13,510 bases of DNA from Pseudomonadota bacterium (lineage in GTDB: Bacteria > Pseudomonadota > Gammaproteobacteria > Xanthomonadales > Xanthomonadaceae): the NCBI GenBank assembly GCA_019348095.1, contig JAHWKC010000032.1, positions 1 through 13,510 of the forward strand, in the 5' to 3' direction. The translations under genes were made by a program, and so were the position numbers. The notes beneath the pieces were generated by a model. The model saw nothing but the letters and a program-made list of their open reading frames with translations, was not told the DNA's origin and did no database searches. Every line of letters begins with the position of its first letter. The stretch's first letter is position 1. Positions 1 to 6,503 of this stretch are shown here, in pieces.

Positions 1-1272
1 GAGCAGGAAATGGGCGCGGCGGTACAGGGCCAGGTGTTCGGCCAGGTCCGCGCGCTGACCGTCTCGGCGCTGATGCTGGGCATCATCGGGGTGATCCCGG
101 GCATGCCCAACCTGCCGTTCCTGCTGCTGGCCGCGGTGCTCGGCTATGCCGCCTGGCGGCTCCACAAACGCAATGCGATCGCGGCCGACGAGGCCACCGC
201 CGAGGCCGCCGCCGGGGCCAGCGGCAGCGCGCCCTCGCCCAACGCCGAGCTGAGTTGGGACGAGGTGCGCCCGGTCGAACCACTCGGGCTGGAAGTCGGC
301 TACCGGCTGATCCCGCTGGTCGACAAATCACAGGGCGGCGAGCTGCTGGCGCGGCTCAAGGGTGTGCGCCGCAAGCTGACCCAGGACCTGGGCTTCCTGA
401 TCCCCGCGGTGCACGTGCGCGACAACCTCGAGCTGGCCCCCGGCCAATACCGCGTGCTGGTGCACGGCGTGCCGATCGCCTCGGGCGAGCTGCACCCGGA
501 CCGCGAACTCGCGCTTGATCCCGGCCGCGTGTTCGGACCGCTGGACGGACTGCCGGGCAAGGACCCGGCGTTCGGGCTGGACGCGGTGTGGATCCAGCCC
601 AGCCAGCGCGCGCATGCCGAGTCGCTCGGCTACACCGTGGTCGATGCGGCCACCGTGGTCGCCACCCACCTGTCGCACCTGGTGCGTGAGCGTGCCTCCG
701 AGCTGCTCGGCCACGATGAAGTGCAGCAGCTGCTGGCCAGTGTCGGGAAATCCGCACCCAAGCTCGTCGAGGATTTGACACCCAAGCTGCTGCCGCTGTC
801 GGTGGTGGTGCGGGTACTGCAGTCGCTGCTGGTCGAGCGCGTGCCGGTACGGCAGATGCGCCAGATAGTGGAAGCGCTGCTGGAACACGGCGCCAGCACC
901 CAGGACCCCGCGACGCTCACCGCGGCGGTGCGCACCGCGCTGGGCCGGTTCATCGTGCAGGAACTCAACGGCCTCAATGCCGAGCTGCCGGTCTACACCC
1001 TGGCGCCGGCGCTGGAACGGGTATTGCAGGACTCGGTCAGCGGCTCAGGCGCCGCGATGGAGCCCGGATTGGCCGAGCGATTGCACCAGAACCTCAGCGA
1101 GTGCGTCACCCGCCAGGAAGGCCGCGGCGAACCCGCGGTGCTGCTGGTCCCCGCCGGGATCCGCGCCACGATCGCGCGCCTCGTGCGCCACAGCGTACCG
1201 GCCCTGTCGGTACTGGCCTACGGCGAGGTGCCGGAGGACAAGCGGCTGCGGCTGGTGGGGTCGGTGGGTTGA
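1..1272 (+). CDS. flhA: Flagellar biosynthesis protein FlhA, C-terminal part (5' end outside window)
   Basis: FlhA is the inner-membrane export-gate subunit of the flagellar type III secretion system; its cytosolic domain forms a nonameric ring that docks export substrates and chaperones. The frame is open from base 1, so the Met codon at 10 is internal and about 423 residues of a protein usually near 690 are present. Counting from that Met, the last two membrane segments lie at about 14-30 and 33-50, separated by a PGMPNLP turn. An Ala-rich linker (about 58-78) follows, then the cytosolic domain beginning VRPVEPLGLEVGYRLIPLVD. Family features include RDNLELAPGQYRV, AVWIQPSQ and GYTVVDAATVVATHL. 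The C-terminus (RLVRHSVPALSVLAYGEVP) and the TGA stop are intact. The next gene is flhF, as in polar-flagellate gammaproteobacteria, where flhA-flhF-flhG are normally co-transcribed. Confidence 0.96.
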   Translation, partial: EQEMGAAVQGQVFGQVRALTVSALMLGIIGVIPGMPNLPFLLLAAVLGYAAWRLHKRNAIAADEATAEAAAGASGSAPSPNAELSWDEVRPVEPLGLEVGYRLIPLVDKSQGGELLARLKGVRRKLTQDLGFLIPAVHVRDNLELAPGQYRVLVHGVPIASGELHPDRELALDPGRVFGPLDGLPGKDPAFGLDAVWIQPSQRAHAESLGYTVVDAATVVATHLSHLVRERASELLGHDEVQQLLASVGKSAPKLVEDLTPKLLPLSVVVRVLQSLLVERVPVRQMRQIVEALLEHGASTQDPATLTAAVRTALGRFIVQELNGLNAELPVYTLAPALERVLQDSVSGSGAAMEPGLAERLHQNLSECVTRQEGRGEPAVLLVPAGIRATIARLVRHSVPALSVLAYGEVPEDKRLRLVGSVG

Positions 1273-1275
1273 AAG

Positions 1276-1420
1276 CCGGGACCGGGGACCCGGGAAAACT
1301 TTTAGGAGCAAAAGCGAGATGCAACAGATTCACGAAAACCGGTTTTCGCCCGCGCCGAAACCGACACCGACAAACCCCGCTTTCCCGGGTCCCCGGTCCC
1401 GGGTCCCCAGTCCCGGCTCC
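1276..1420. repeat. Extragenic inverted repeat with heptameric tandem units between flhA and flhF
   Basis: A perfect 22-nt inverted repeat (1276-1297 against 1381-1402) flanks an 83-nt interior. The right side is a tandem of five heptamers: TCCCGGG (1383), TCCCCGG (1390), TCCCGGG (1397), TCCCCAG (1404), TCCCGGC (1411). The left arm holds the matching GGGACCG / GGGACCC / GGGAAAA series from 1278. Inside lies a 16-nt perfect palindrome, CGAAAACCGGTTTTCG (1333-1348). If flhA and flhF share a transcript, this would be a long GC-rich stem ahead of the flhF ribosome-binding site. I take it as one of the dispersed heptamer-type extragenic repeats common in xanthomonads; a role in expression is only inferred. 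Confidence 0.75.
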
Positions 1421-1427
1421 GAAGGAG
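1421..1427 (+). promoter_or_regulatory. Ribosome-binding site of flhF
   Basis: GAAGGAG ends 7 nt before the ATG at 1435, an optimal Shine-Dalgarno position. It fixes the flhF start and lies immediately 3' of the heptamer repeat block. Confidence 0.75.
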
Positions 1428-1434
1428 CAACCCC

Positions 1435-2214
1435 ATGAGAATCAAACGCTTCACCGCCCCCGACATGCGCACCGGCCTGCGCATGGTGCGCGACGAGCAG
1501 GGCGCCGATGCGGTGATCCTGTCGAATCGCCCGGTCGAGGGCGGGGTCGAGATCGTCGCCGCCACCGACTACGACGAAGCCCTGGTGCAGCAGGCGCTGC
1601 GTGCCGCCGCGCCGCGACTGGAGCCGCTGAAACCCAAGGTGCTGGACGCGATGCCGGCGCCGGCGAGCCCGCCCCCCACGCTGGAGACGAACGCCGAACC
1701 TGCGCTGGCCGCCGCCCCGCTGGCTTCTGCCAAACCGGCTCCTGCCCAGCCGGCTGCCGCCAAGCCGGCTGCCGCCACGCCCGCCGCCGCGCCACCGCCG
1801 GTGCGCGAGACGCTGGCGACCCGCGCCCGTGCGGTATTCCGCATCGGCGGGGAGCCGAGCGCGCCCGCGCCTACCGCCGACCGCGCCCCGACCCTGGCCG
1901 AGCTGACCGCCGCCCCGGCCGCGCCGCAGCCCGCCACCACGCCGTCCGCCGCCAGCCAGCCGCACTCCACCGCCCGCTTCGACGAAATGATGGCGGCGCT
2001 GGCTCCGGCGCCAACGCCGGCGCCGGTGATGCCGACTGCAGTCGCCGCCGACAACGCGCAGGCAGCGCCGAGCGCCCCGGCGGCTTCCATCACCGCGCCG
2101 GCATTGTCCGCAGAGGCCGAGGCCGCCGCACTCGCCAAGGAAGCCCGGCTGGCCGAGGTCGCCGGAGACCGCCCCCGCGCCCGCCGGTGGCTGCGCCGTC
2201 CGCGAAGAACATGA
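1435..2214 (+). CDS. flhF: Flagellar GTPase FlhF, truncated: N-terminal domain and linker only
   Basis: FlhF is an SRP-family GTPase that places the flagellum at the cell pole. The N-terminus (MRIKRFTAPDMRTGLRMVRD, GADAVILSNRPVEGGVEIVAATDYDEALV) is the conserved FlhF N-domain, residues about 1-58. Residues about 61-235 are an Ala/Pro-rich low-complexity linker, normal for the family. The NG GTPase domain (P-loop, DTAG-type motifs) is absent. After about residue 245 (base 2169) the reading frame runs into sequence that is the opposite strand of gspH and ends 15 codons later with an Arg-rich tail. The 259-residue product is therefore about half a normal FlhF and should lack GTPase activity. Whether this is a real mutation or an assembly join cannot be told here. 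flhG, fliA and chemotaxis genes, usual next neighbours, are missing. Confidence 0.9.
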   Translation: MRIKRFTAPDMRTGLRMVRDEQGADAVILSNRPVEGGVEIVAATDYDEALVQQALRAAAPRLEPLKPKVLDAMPAPASPPPTLETNAEPALAAAPLASAKPAPAQPAAAKPAAATPAAAPPPVRETLATRARAVFRIGGEPSAPAPTADRAPTLAELTAAPAAPQPATTPSAASQPHSTARFDEMMAALAPAPTPAPVMPTAVAADNAQAAPSAPAASITAPALSAEAEAAALAKEARLAEVAGDRPRARRWLRRPRRT

Positions 2215-2617
2215 TCGAGCCCTGCCCGCGTGTCGGCTGCACCTCACGCGCACCGATGAAGACGATGCCCACTGACTCCGGCACTTCGCCGCTGTGGCCG
2301 CCGGGGGCCTCCCAGCGCCGGGTCTGCGGGTCGATCACGAACTGCTGCGGCTCGCCGGTGGCCAGCGCCTGGGTGCGGGTGTAGCGCAGCTGGGATGCGA
2401 TTTCCTTGGCGCTGGCACGCAGCTGCATGCCGGCAAAACCGCCTCCGAACGCGGCCGCCGCGATCGCGCTGGCCGCGGCGATCAGCATCACCACCAGCAG
2501 CATTTCGATCAGTGACACGCCGCGGACAGTGTTCGGCAGCCGTGAACCCACGGTCAGCGCGCTGCGGGTCGGCGCGCCGCCGCGTGGCGGCCGAACGCTG
2601 TGGACGCGGCATCCCAT
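2090..2617 (-). CDS. gspH: Type II secretion minor pseudopilin GspH, chimeric C-terminus
   Basis: GspH is a minor pseudopilin at the tip of the type II secretion pseudopilus. The prepilin peptidase site is G^VSLIE with Glu at +5 (cleavage after residue 33), followed by a hydrophobic N-terminal helix (MLLVVMLIAAASAIAAAAF). The globular part shows the usual GspH order: SAKEIASQLRYTRTQALATG, FVIDPQTRRWE, then IMFFADGAATGGR. After that (residue about 147, base 2177) the frame reads antisense through flhF and adds 28 unrelated Arg/Pro-rich residues, so the last strand or so of the real protein is lost. The ATG at 2617 lies 6 nt after the gspG stop, with GAGTGAG as a weak ribosome-binding site, so the two genes are co-transcribed and probably coupled. 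The leader is long at 33 residues; a later start is possible. gspI and later gsp genes are absent. Confidence 0.82.
   Translation of the reverse strand: MGCRVHSVRPPRGGAPTRSALTVGSRLPNTVRGVSLIEMLLVVMLIAAASAIAAAAFGGGFAGMQLRASAKEIASQLRYTRTQALATGEPQQFVIDPQTRRWEAPGGHSGEVPESVGIVFIGAREVQPTRGQGSIMFFADGAATGGRGGGLRRPRPAGLPWRVRRPRPLRTMPAR
2168..2178. other. Chimeric junction: flhF meets gspH tail-to-tail
   Basis: FlhF-like coding sequence on the plus strand is convincing up to about 2169 (ending ARLAEVAGD). GspH-like coding sequence on the minus strand is convincing down to about 2177 (FFADGAATGGR). Between them is a C/G-only stretch, GCCCCCGCGCCCGCC (2171-2185), with no inverted repeats, target duplication or transposase at the joint. 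Both genes lose their 3' parts at the same point, which marks a breakpoint rather than independent decay. Confidence 0.75.
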
Positions 2618-2623
2618 CTGGGC

Positions 2624-3055
2624 TCACTCGTAGCGAATGTCGGCGTCGATACTGGTGCCGCCGACTTGGCCGTCCTTGCCCAGGATGATCAGGTCGAATG
2701 CGCCGGTCTCGCCGGGGGCGCGGTACTCGATCGGGTTGCCCCACGGGTCCTGCAGCTCGCTGGCGCGGGCGTATGGGCCCAGCCAGCCGGGCGCATCACC
2801 GGGATCGGTCACCAACTGGTCGAGCGAGTCCGGCACCCGGCCGGTGTCCATCTGGAACGACTCGACCTTCTGCGCCAGCGTCATCACCTGCGATTTGGCC
2901 AGGTTGGCCTTGGCGCGGTCCGCGCCGCCGAGCACACGCGTGCCGACGAACGTCAGCACCGCGCCGATCAGCACGATCACGATGATGATCTCGATCAGGC
3001 TCATGCCGGCCTGGCGCGCGGCGGAGGGGGAACGGGTCAGTGATCGGTTTTTCAT
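2624..3055 (-). CDS. gspG: Type II secretion major pseudopilin GspG
   Basis: GspG is the major pseudopilin of the type II secretion pseudopilus, processed by prepilin peptidase in the inner membrane. The 143-residue protein has a 17-residue basic leader, cleavage site G^MSLIE (Glu +5), a hydrophobic helix to about residue 37, and VLGGADRAKANLAKSQV. The C-terminal region has the family hallmarks DPWGNP (103-108), GAFDLIILGKDGQ and the calcium-loop DADI ending. Length and motifs are normal. I chose the ATG at 3055 because AGGAA lies 9-10 nt upstream (in the TCACAGGAATCC context) and it gives a typical leader; the frame stays open 29 codons further upstream through repeat sequence. It follows smg after a 181-nt repeat-bearing gap and leads directly into gspH. 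Confidence 0.93.
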   Translation of the reverse strand: MKNRSLTRSPSAARQAGMSLIEIIIVIVLIGAVLTFVGTRVLGGADRAKANLAKSQVMTLAQKVESFQMDTGRVPDSLDQLVTDPGDAPGWLGPYARASELQDPWGNPIEYRAPGETGAFDLIILGKDGQVGGTSIDADIRYE

Positions 3056-3072
3056 TGCGGTGGATTCCTGTG

Positions 3073-3141
3073 AGTCGCTCGTTGTGCCGGCTGCAAGTCG
3101 CTCGCTGCGCGAGCTGCAAGTCGGCGGCTTTGCCGCCTGCA
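3073..3141 (+). repeat. Array of three 23-nt hairpin units upstream of gspG
   Basis: Three contiguous 23-nt units at 3073-3095, 3096-3118 and 3119-3141. Each reads AGTC, 6-nt arm, 3-nt loop, 6-nt arm, TGCA. In unit 2 the arms are GCTCGC/GCGAGC (loop TGC); in unit 3 GGCGGC/GCCGCC (loop TTT); unit 1 has an imperfect stem. The framing bases are shared and stems differ while pairing is kept. The array begins about 17 nt upstream of the gspG start and would be read antisense in the gspG transcript. The same architecture recurs at 7016-7084. Confidence 0.7.
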
Positions 3142-3181
3142 CGCAGCCAGCAAGGAGTCGCCCCGCTGTTGTTTTCCCTAC

Positions 3182-3228
3182 AAGCCGCGCAGCGGCGGCT
3201 TCCCCCTCACAGCGGCGCCGCCGCGACT
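3182..3228 (-). repeat. Degenerate, oppositely oriented copies of the 23-nt hairpin unit
   Basis: On the minus strand, 3228-3208 reads as a 21-nt variant: AGTC, GCGGC arm, GGC loop, GCCGC arm, TGTG. Next to it, 3201-3182 is a hairpin with arms AAGCCGC/GCGGCTT (7 bp, 6-nt loop) continuing to TTGTA-type sequence. They face the three plus-strand units at 3073-3141 across about 40 nt. The first lies just after the smg stop. No T-run follows, so these do not look like intrinsic terminators. Relatedness to the array is my reading of the pattern, and less certain than the array itself. Confidence 0.45.
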
Positions 3229-3236
3229 GCTTTTTC

Positions 3237-3725
3237 CTAATGGACCAGCTCGGGCTCGTCCTCGAACATCTGGGTTTCCATCCACGCGTAGGCCGCTTCG
3301 GAGCCGGGCTGGTTGAACAGCACCATCAGCACGACCCACTTGAGATCGTCCAGGTCGAGGTCGTCCTGGTCCAGCGCCATCGCGCGGTCGAGCACCAGCT
3401 CGCGCTGGCCGGCATCGAGCACGCCGTGCTGCTCCAGGAACAGCAGGAAGCCGCGGCAGTCGACGTCGAGTTTTTCCAGCTCGGGGCCGGCATAGACCCG
3501 GACCGGGCCGTCGGCGCGGCGCGGGGTCGCGCTGGGCCGCTGCAGGGCCAGCGCGTCGAGCCACTCGAAGGCCTTGTTGATTTCCGCCGGGCTGAAGCCG
3601 GCCTGGCCGAGCTCCTCGAACAGCGGACCGCTCTGCAGCGAGTCGCGATCGCGGACCAGGTCCGCATCGTCGGTGAAATAGTGCTCAAACAGGTACAACA
3701 GGACGTCCAGGATGCTCTCTTTCAT
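3237..3725 (-). CDS. smg: Smg family protein (DUF494)
   Basis: Smg is a small conserved proteobacterial protein of unclear biochemical role, found almost always just downstream of dprA (smf-smg pair). This 162-residue product matches the E. coli length (about 157) and pattern: [17 protein letters not shown] at the start, an acidic helical middle ([25 protein letters not shown]), [30 protein letters not shown], and the C-terminal [26 protein letters not shown]. No signal peptide or membrane segment. It begins 74 nt after the dprA stop; the purine run GAGGGAA directly before the ATG is closer than ideal for a ribosome-binding site. Downstream one often finds topA, but here gspG follows. Confidence 0.93.
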   Translation of the reverse strand: MKESILDVLLYLFEHYFTDDADLVRDRDSLQSGPLFEELGQAGFSPAEINKAFEWLDALALQRPSATPRRADGPVRVYAGPELEKLDVDCRGFLLFLEQHGVLDAGQRELVLDRAMALDQDDLDLDDLKWVVLMVLFNQPGSEAAYAWMETQMFEDEPELVH

Positions 3726-3799
3726 TTCCCTCGGCCTGCGCCGTCGCGGCGCGGTGAGTTCAGGAGTGGCTACGGGCCGCCGGGTGCGTATCGGTCACC

Positions 3800-4990
3800 T
3801 CAGCGGCTGCGGGTGTAGCGGCCGTGTTGCGCCGCCACGCGACCTTCGAGCTCCATGAGAAGCAGCATGGAGGACACCTGCGCGGTCGTCAATCGGCTGC
3901 GCTGGACCAGTTCATCCATACCGGTTGGGTCGAACCCCAGCGCGTTCCACAAGCGCTGGTAGTCGGCGGCGTCTCGTGTCGTTCCGAGACGCTGCGCTTG
4001 CGCGGCCCGCTCCGGGGCCATGCGGGCCGGAGCGTCGTGCTCGCCGTCCCCAGCAATGGGGGCGGCCAGGCGGCGACGCAAGGCGCCGGCCAGCGCCTCG
4101 GCGACCGGCGCCAGGGCTTCGATCACCTGCGGCGCGTTCTCGACCAGCGTGGCGCCGTCGCGGATCAGCCGATGGCAGCCGCGGGCGAGCGGATTGTGGA
4201 TCGAACCGGGCAGCGCGAACACCTCGCGTCCGGCCTCGGCCGCCAGCCGCGCGGTGATCAACGCGCCGGAGCGCTCTGCCGCCTCGATCACCAGCGTGCC
4301 CAGCGCAAGCCCGGCGAGGATGCGGTTGCGGCTGGGGAAGTGCTCCTTGCGCGGGCCGGTGCCGGGCAGGTGCTCGCTGACCAGCGCGCCGGCGGCGGCG
4401 ATGCGCGCGTGCAGTTCGCGGTTGCCGCGTGGGTAGGCAATGTCGGGACCGGTGCCGAGCACCGCCACGGTATGCCCACCGGCCGCCAGCGTCGCGGCGT
4501 GGGCTGCGGTGTCGATGCCGGCGGCGAGCCCGCTGGCCACCGCCAGCCCCGAGTTCACCAGGGCCCGGGCGAACGCGGCGGCGTTGTCGCGCCCGCCCGG
4601 AGTCGGCGCACGGCTGCCGACCACCGCGACCGCCGGGTGCCACAACAGCGCCGGATCGCCGGCGACAAACAACGCCAGCGGCGGTGCCGGGCTGCGCCGC
4701 AGCAGCGGCGGATAGTCCGGGTCGTGCCAGCCGATCAGGTGGTGGCGCGGTGCCTGCAGCCAGTCGCGCGCGTGCCGCAGCGTGTCGGGCGCGGGGCCGC
4801 GCAGGGCGCCGAGCTGTGCGCGGCTCAGGCCGCAGTCGCGGCACGCGGCGGCGTCGGCGATCGCCGCCCGTGGGTCCGGGATGTGTTCGAGCAGGCGTCG
4901 GCGCGGCGCGGCCGGTCCGCCGCAGGCCACCAGCCGGAGCAGTGCGAGCCGGGCCTCGGCCGGGTCGGCGTCGGGAGTGTGATCGGGCAT
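3800..4990 (-). CDS. dprA: DNA-processing protein DprA (Smf)
   Basis: DprA binds incoming single-stranded DNA during natural transformation and loads RecA. The 396-residue protein has an N-terminal SAM-like helical region (about 10-80), then the Rossmann-like DprA core with VVGSRAPT (123-130), SGLAAGIDTAAH (153-164), TGPDIAYPRGNRELH, SEHLPGTGP, FPSRNRILAGL (218-228), IEAAERSGALITARLA and LPGSIHNPLARGCHRLI. A C-terminal DML1-like winged helix follows (about 345-396, ending QHGRYTRSR). Residues about 300-345 are a variable linker. I prefer the ATG at 4990; the frame is open to a TTG at 5017, but that lies inside a 10-bp hairpin. No clear ribosome-binding site is visible at either. It sits between the LysM gene and smg on the same strand, the usual xanthomonad order. 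Confidence 0.95.
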   Translation of the reverse strand: MPDHTPDADPAEARLALLRLVACGGPAAPRRRLLEHIPDPRAAIADAAACRDCGLSRAQLGALRGPAPDTLRHARDWLQAPRHHLIGWHDPDYPPLLRRSPAPPLALFVAGDPALLWHPAVAVVGSRAPTPGGRDNAAAFARALVNSGLAVASGLAAGIDTAAHAATLAAGGHTVAVLGTGPDIAYPRGNRELHARIAAAGALVSEHLPGTGPRKEHFPSRNRILAGLALGTLVIEAAERSGALITARLAAEAGREVFALPGSIHNPLARGCHRLIRDGATLVENAPQVIEALAPVAEALAGALRRRLAAPIAGDGEHDAPARMAPERAAQAQRLGTTRDAADYQRLWNALGFDPTGMDELVQRSRLTTAQVSSMLLLMELEGRVAAQHGRYTRSR

Positions 4991-5014
4991 CGCTGCAGCG
5001 TGCCGCGCAAACGG

Positions 5015-5038
5015 CAACGGCGCCCTCGGGCGCCGTTG
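5015..5038 (-). terminator. Strong hairpin between LysM gene and dprA
   Basis: CAACGGCGCC (5015-5024) pairs perfectly with GGCGCCGTTG (5029-5038) around a CTCG loop on the plus strand, a 10-bp stem. In the minus-strand transcript it follows the LysM gene stop by about 77 nt and precedes the dprA ATG by 24 nt. Only a very weak T-tract follows (CCGTTTGCG), so it may act as a poor terminator or an attenuator or RNA-stability element. Confidence 0.45.
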
Positions 5039-5077
5039 TGTGCAGGGGTAGGAGAAATCCGGTTACGGGGTCGCCCG

Positions 5078-5105
5078 TTTCCGATCCCCTATTTTCCATT
5101 CCCCA
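5078..5105. repeat. Heptameric extragenic repeat, AT-richer variant
   Basis: Four imperfect heptamers in a row: TTTCCGA (5078), TCCCCTA (5085), TTTTCCA (5092), TTCCCCA (5099). On the opposite strand this is the GGGGAAT/GGGGATC type of repeat that I recognise from xanthomonad intergenic regions, the same 7-nt period as at 1383-1420 but a different sequence variant. It lies just past the stop of the LysM gene. Confidence 0.55.
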
Positions 5106-5114
5106 CTCGTCGAT

Positions 5115-6269
5115 TCAGTACGGCGCGTCCGGATGCTTGAGCTCGTGACCGACCCTGACCGGGCGGATGCCTTCCATGACCAGCGCATAGCTGACCGTGT
5201 CGAAGGTGCGGAACACCATCAGGTGACCGGCGAACTCGTCGGGCAGGCGCACGCGCGATGCGTCACCGACGGTGTATCCGCTGCGCTCGGTGCCGACCTC
5301 GACCCGGTCGACCACGTTGCTGCCCACACGCCAGCTGGAAAACACCGTGCCGTTGTCGACGCCGTCGCGCGCGCCGACCGACAGCGCAACCACGTCACGC
5401 GGGCCGCCGTAGCTCATGCCATCGGTCACCGCCAGCACCTGGGCGCGGCCGTATTCGAAGGTCTGCTTCGGCGGATGCGGGAAGAACCGCAGGTCGTAGG
5501 GTTGCGCCTCGACCGGTACCAGCCGGTCGCCGACCCGGACCTCGCGGCCGGCTTCGTCGATCACCAGCGTGCTGGCCTCGACCCCGCCGACTTCGCCGCG
5601 GCTGATGGTGCCGGTGGTCAGCTGGTGCAGCTCGTAGCCGAGCAGTTCGCGGCCGTTGTCGGGCACCGCCACATCGCTCCACATGGAGTCGGAATCGAGC
5701 GCTCGGCGACCGCGGAAGTCCAGGTCACTGGCGCGCATGACGTCGCAGCACTCGGTGACATCCAGCCGGGTGTAGCGCTGGGTCGGACGCACCACGGCGT
5801 AGCGCTGGCCGGGCTGGGCATCGGCCAGGCCCTGGATGTAGGCGACCTGGCCACTGGATCCGCGCAGGCGGTCCTCTTCCAGGGCGACCACATAGGGCAG
5901 GTGCTCGAACTCGTCGACCACGCGCAGGTTCTTCAGGAAGCCTTCGATCTCCGACAGCGGCACGCCGGTGACCGGCGCTTCCTCGCGCGGGCCTGGTTCC
6001 ACCGCCACGCGGTTGAGGTAGGCCAGCGAGATCACGTCGCCCGGGTAGATCAGGTGCGGGTTGGCGATCTGCGGGTTGGCCTGCCAGACCTCCGGCCACA
6101 GCCACGGCCGCTCCAGGAAGCGTGCAGCGATGTCCCACAGGGTGTCGCCGCGCTGGACCACATAGGTGTCGGGATGATCGCCGCGCATCTGTGCGGCAAC
6201 GGCGAAGGTCGCGATGGTCAGCAACGCGGCGGTCAAAACCGCACGGACCGGTTTAAACATGGCAGCCAT
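5115..6269 (-). CDS. LysM peptidoglycan-binding domain protein, exported
   Basis: The N-terminus (KPVRAVLTAALLTIATFAVAAQ) is a signal peptide, probably cleaved near residue 26. A single LysM domain follows at about 35-83 (TYVVQRGDTLWDIAARF ... ANPQIANPHLIYPGDVISL), which binds the glycan chains of peptidoglycan. The remaining 300 residues are a conserved region without catalytic motifs I recognise; it contains RPTQRY, GELHQL-like and VGARDGVDNGTVFS segments. This is the LysM protein commonly found upstream of dprA in betaproteobacteria and xanthomonads; its role is unknown and a periplasmic envelope function is likely. I chose the ATG at 6269 because AAGGGGA lies about 10 nt upstream; a second ATG at 6260 is possible. 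It heads the LysM-dprA-smg-gspG unit and is divergent from def. Confidence 0.92.
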   Translation of the reverse strand: MAAMFKPVRAVLTAALLTIATFAVAAQMRGDHPDTYVVQRGDTLWDIAARFLERPWLWPEVWQANPQIANPHLIYPGDVISLAYLNRVAVEPGPREEAPVTGVPLSEIEGFLKNLRVVDEFEHLPYVVALEEDRLRGSSGQVAYIQGLADAQPGQRYAVVRPTQRYTRLDVTECCDVMRASDLDFRGRRALDSDSMWSDVAVPDNGRELLGYELHQLTTGTISRGEVGGVEASTLVIDEAGREVRVGDRLVPVEAQPYDLRFFPHPPKQTFEYGRAQVLAVTDGMSYGGPRDVVALSVGARDGVDNGTVFSSWRVGSNVVDRVEVGTERSGYTVGDASRVRLPDEFAGHLMVFRTFDTVSYALVMEGIRPVRVGHELKHPDAPY

Positions 6270-6339
6270 CTGGTTGATTCCCCTTGCAGTGCGCCCCGGC
6301 GAAATGCGCCCCGGCGACGGTCACAGCGGGGGCATCGGC

Positions 6340-6370
6340 ACTATAGCCCAGAAGAAGCGCGCGGTTGCAA
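6340..6370 (-). promoter_or_regulatory. Candidate sigma70 promoter of the LysM-dprA-smg unit
   Basis: On the minus strand TATAGT (6345-6340) resembles a -10 box and TTGCAA (6370-6365) a -35 box, with a 19-nt spacer. This is about 70 nt upstream of the LysM gene start. The spacing is slightly long, so the call is moderate. Confidence 0.45.
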
Positions 6371-6393
6371 GCCAGCCGGGCCGGCATCGGCGC

Positions 6394-6399
6394 TACAAT
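6394..6399 (+). promoter_or_regulatory. Candidate -10 box of def
   Basis: GCTACAATG holds TACAAT, one mismatch from TATAAT, about 105 nt before the def ATG. No good -35 stands at 17 nt upstream; TTGCAA at 6365-6370 is 23 nt away and is better placed for the opposite strand. The 5' leader from here to 6503 shows no ribosome-binding site or clear riboswitch. Confidence 0.45.
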
Positions 6400-6503
6400 G
6401 GACCGGCCGCTTGCGGATGTGACCGCCGCCCCACTTGCGGCACGTCCGAGCACGCTGCAGCGGCCCCGACCGCACCCCTGGAACGCCCGACCCACCGACC
6501 GCC

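Noticed and set aside
3182..3240. Intrinsic terminator after smg
   Set aside because: The hairpins are not followed by a T-run on the minus strand (the sequence after the stem is GTAGGGAAAAC), so they are better explained as repeat units.
5017..5099. Alternative long minus-strand frame starting at 5099 over dprA
   Set aside because: It is a different frame from DprA, with an Arg-rich translation lacking any motif.
3824..5140. Plus-strand open frame of 438 codons opposite dprA
   Set aside because: Antisense to an intact DprA with all motifs; no independent signal.
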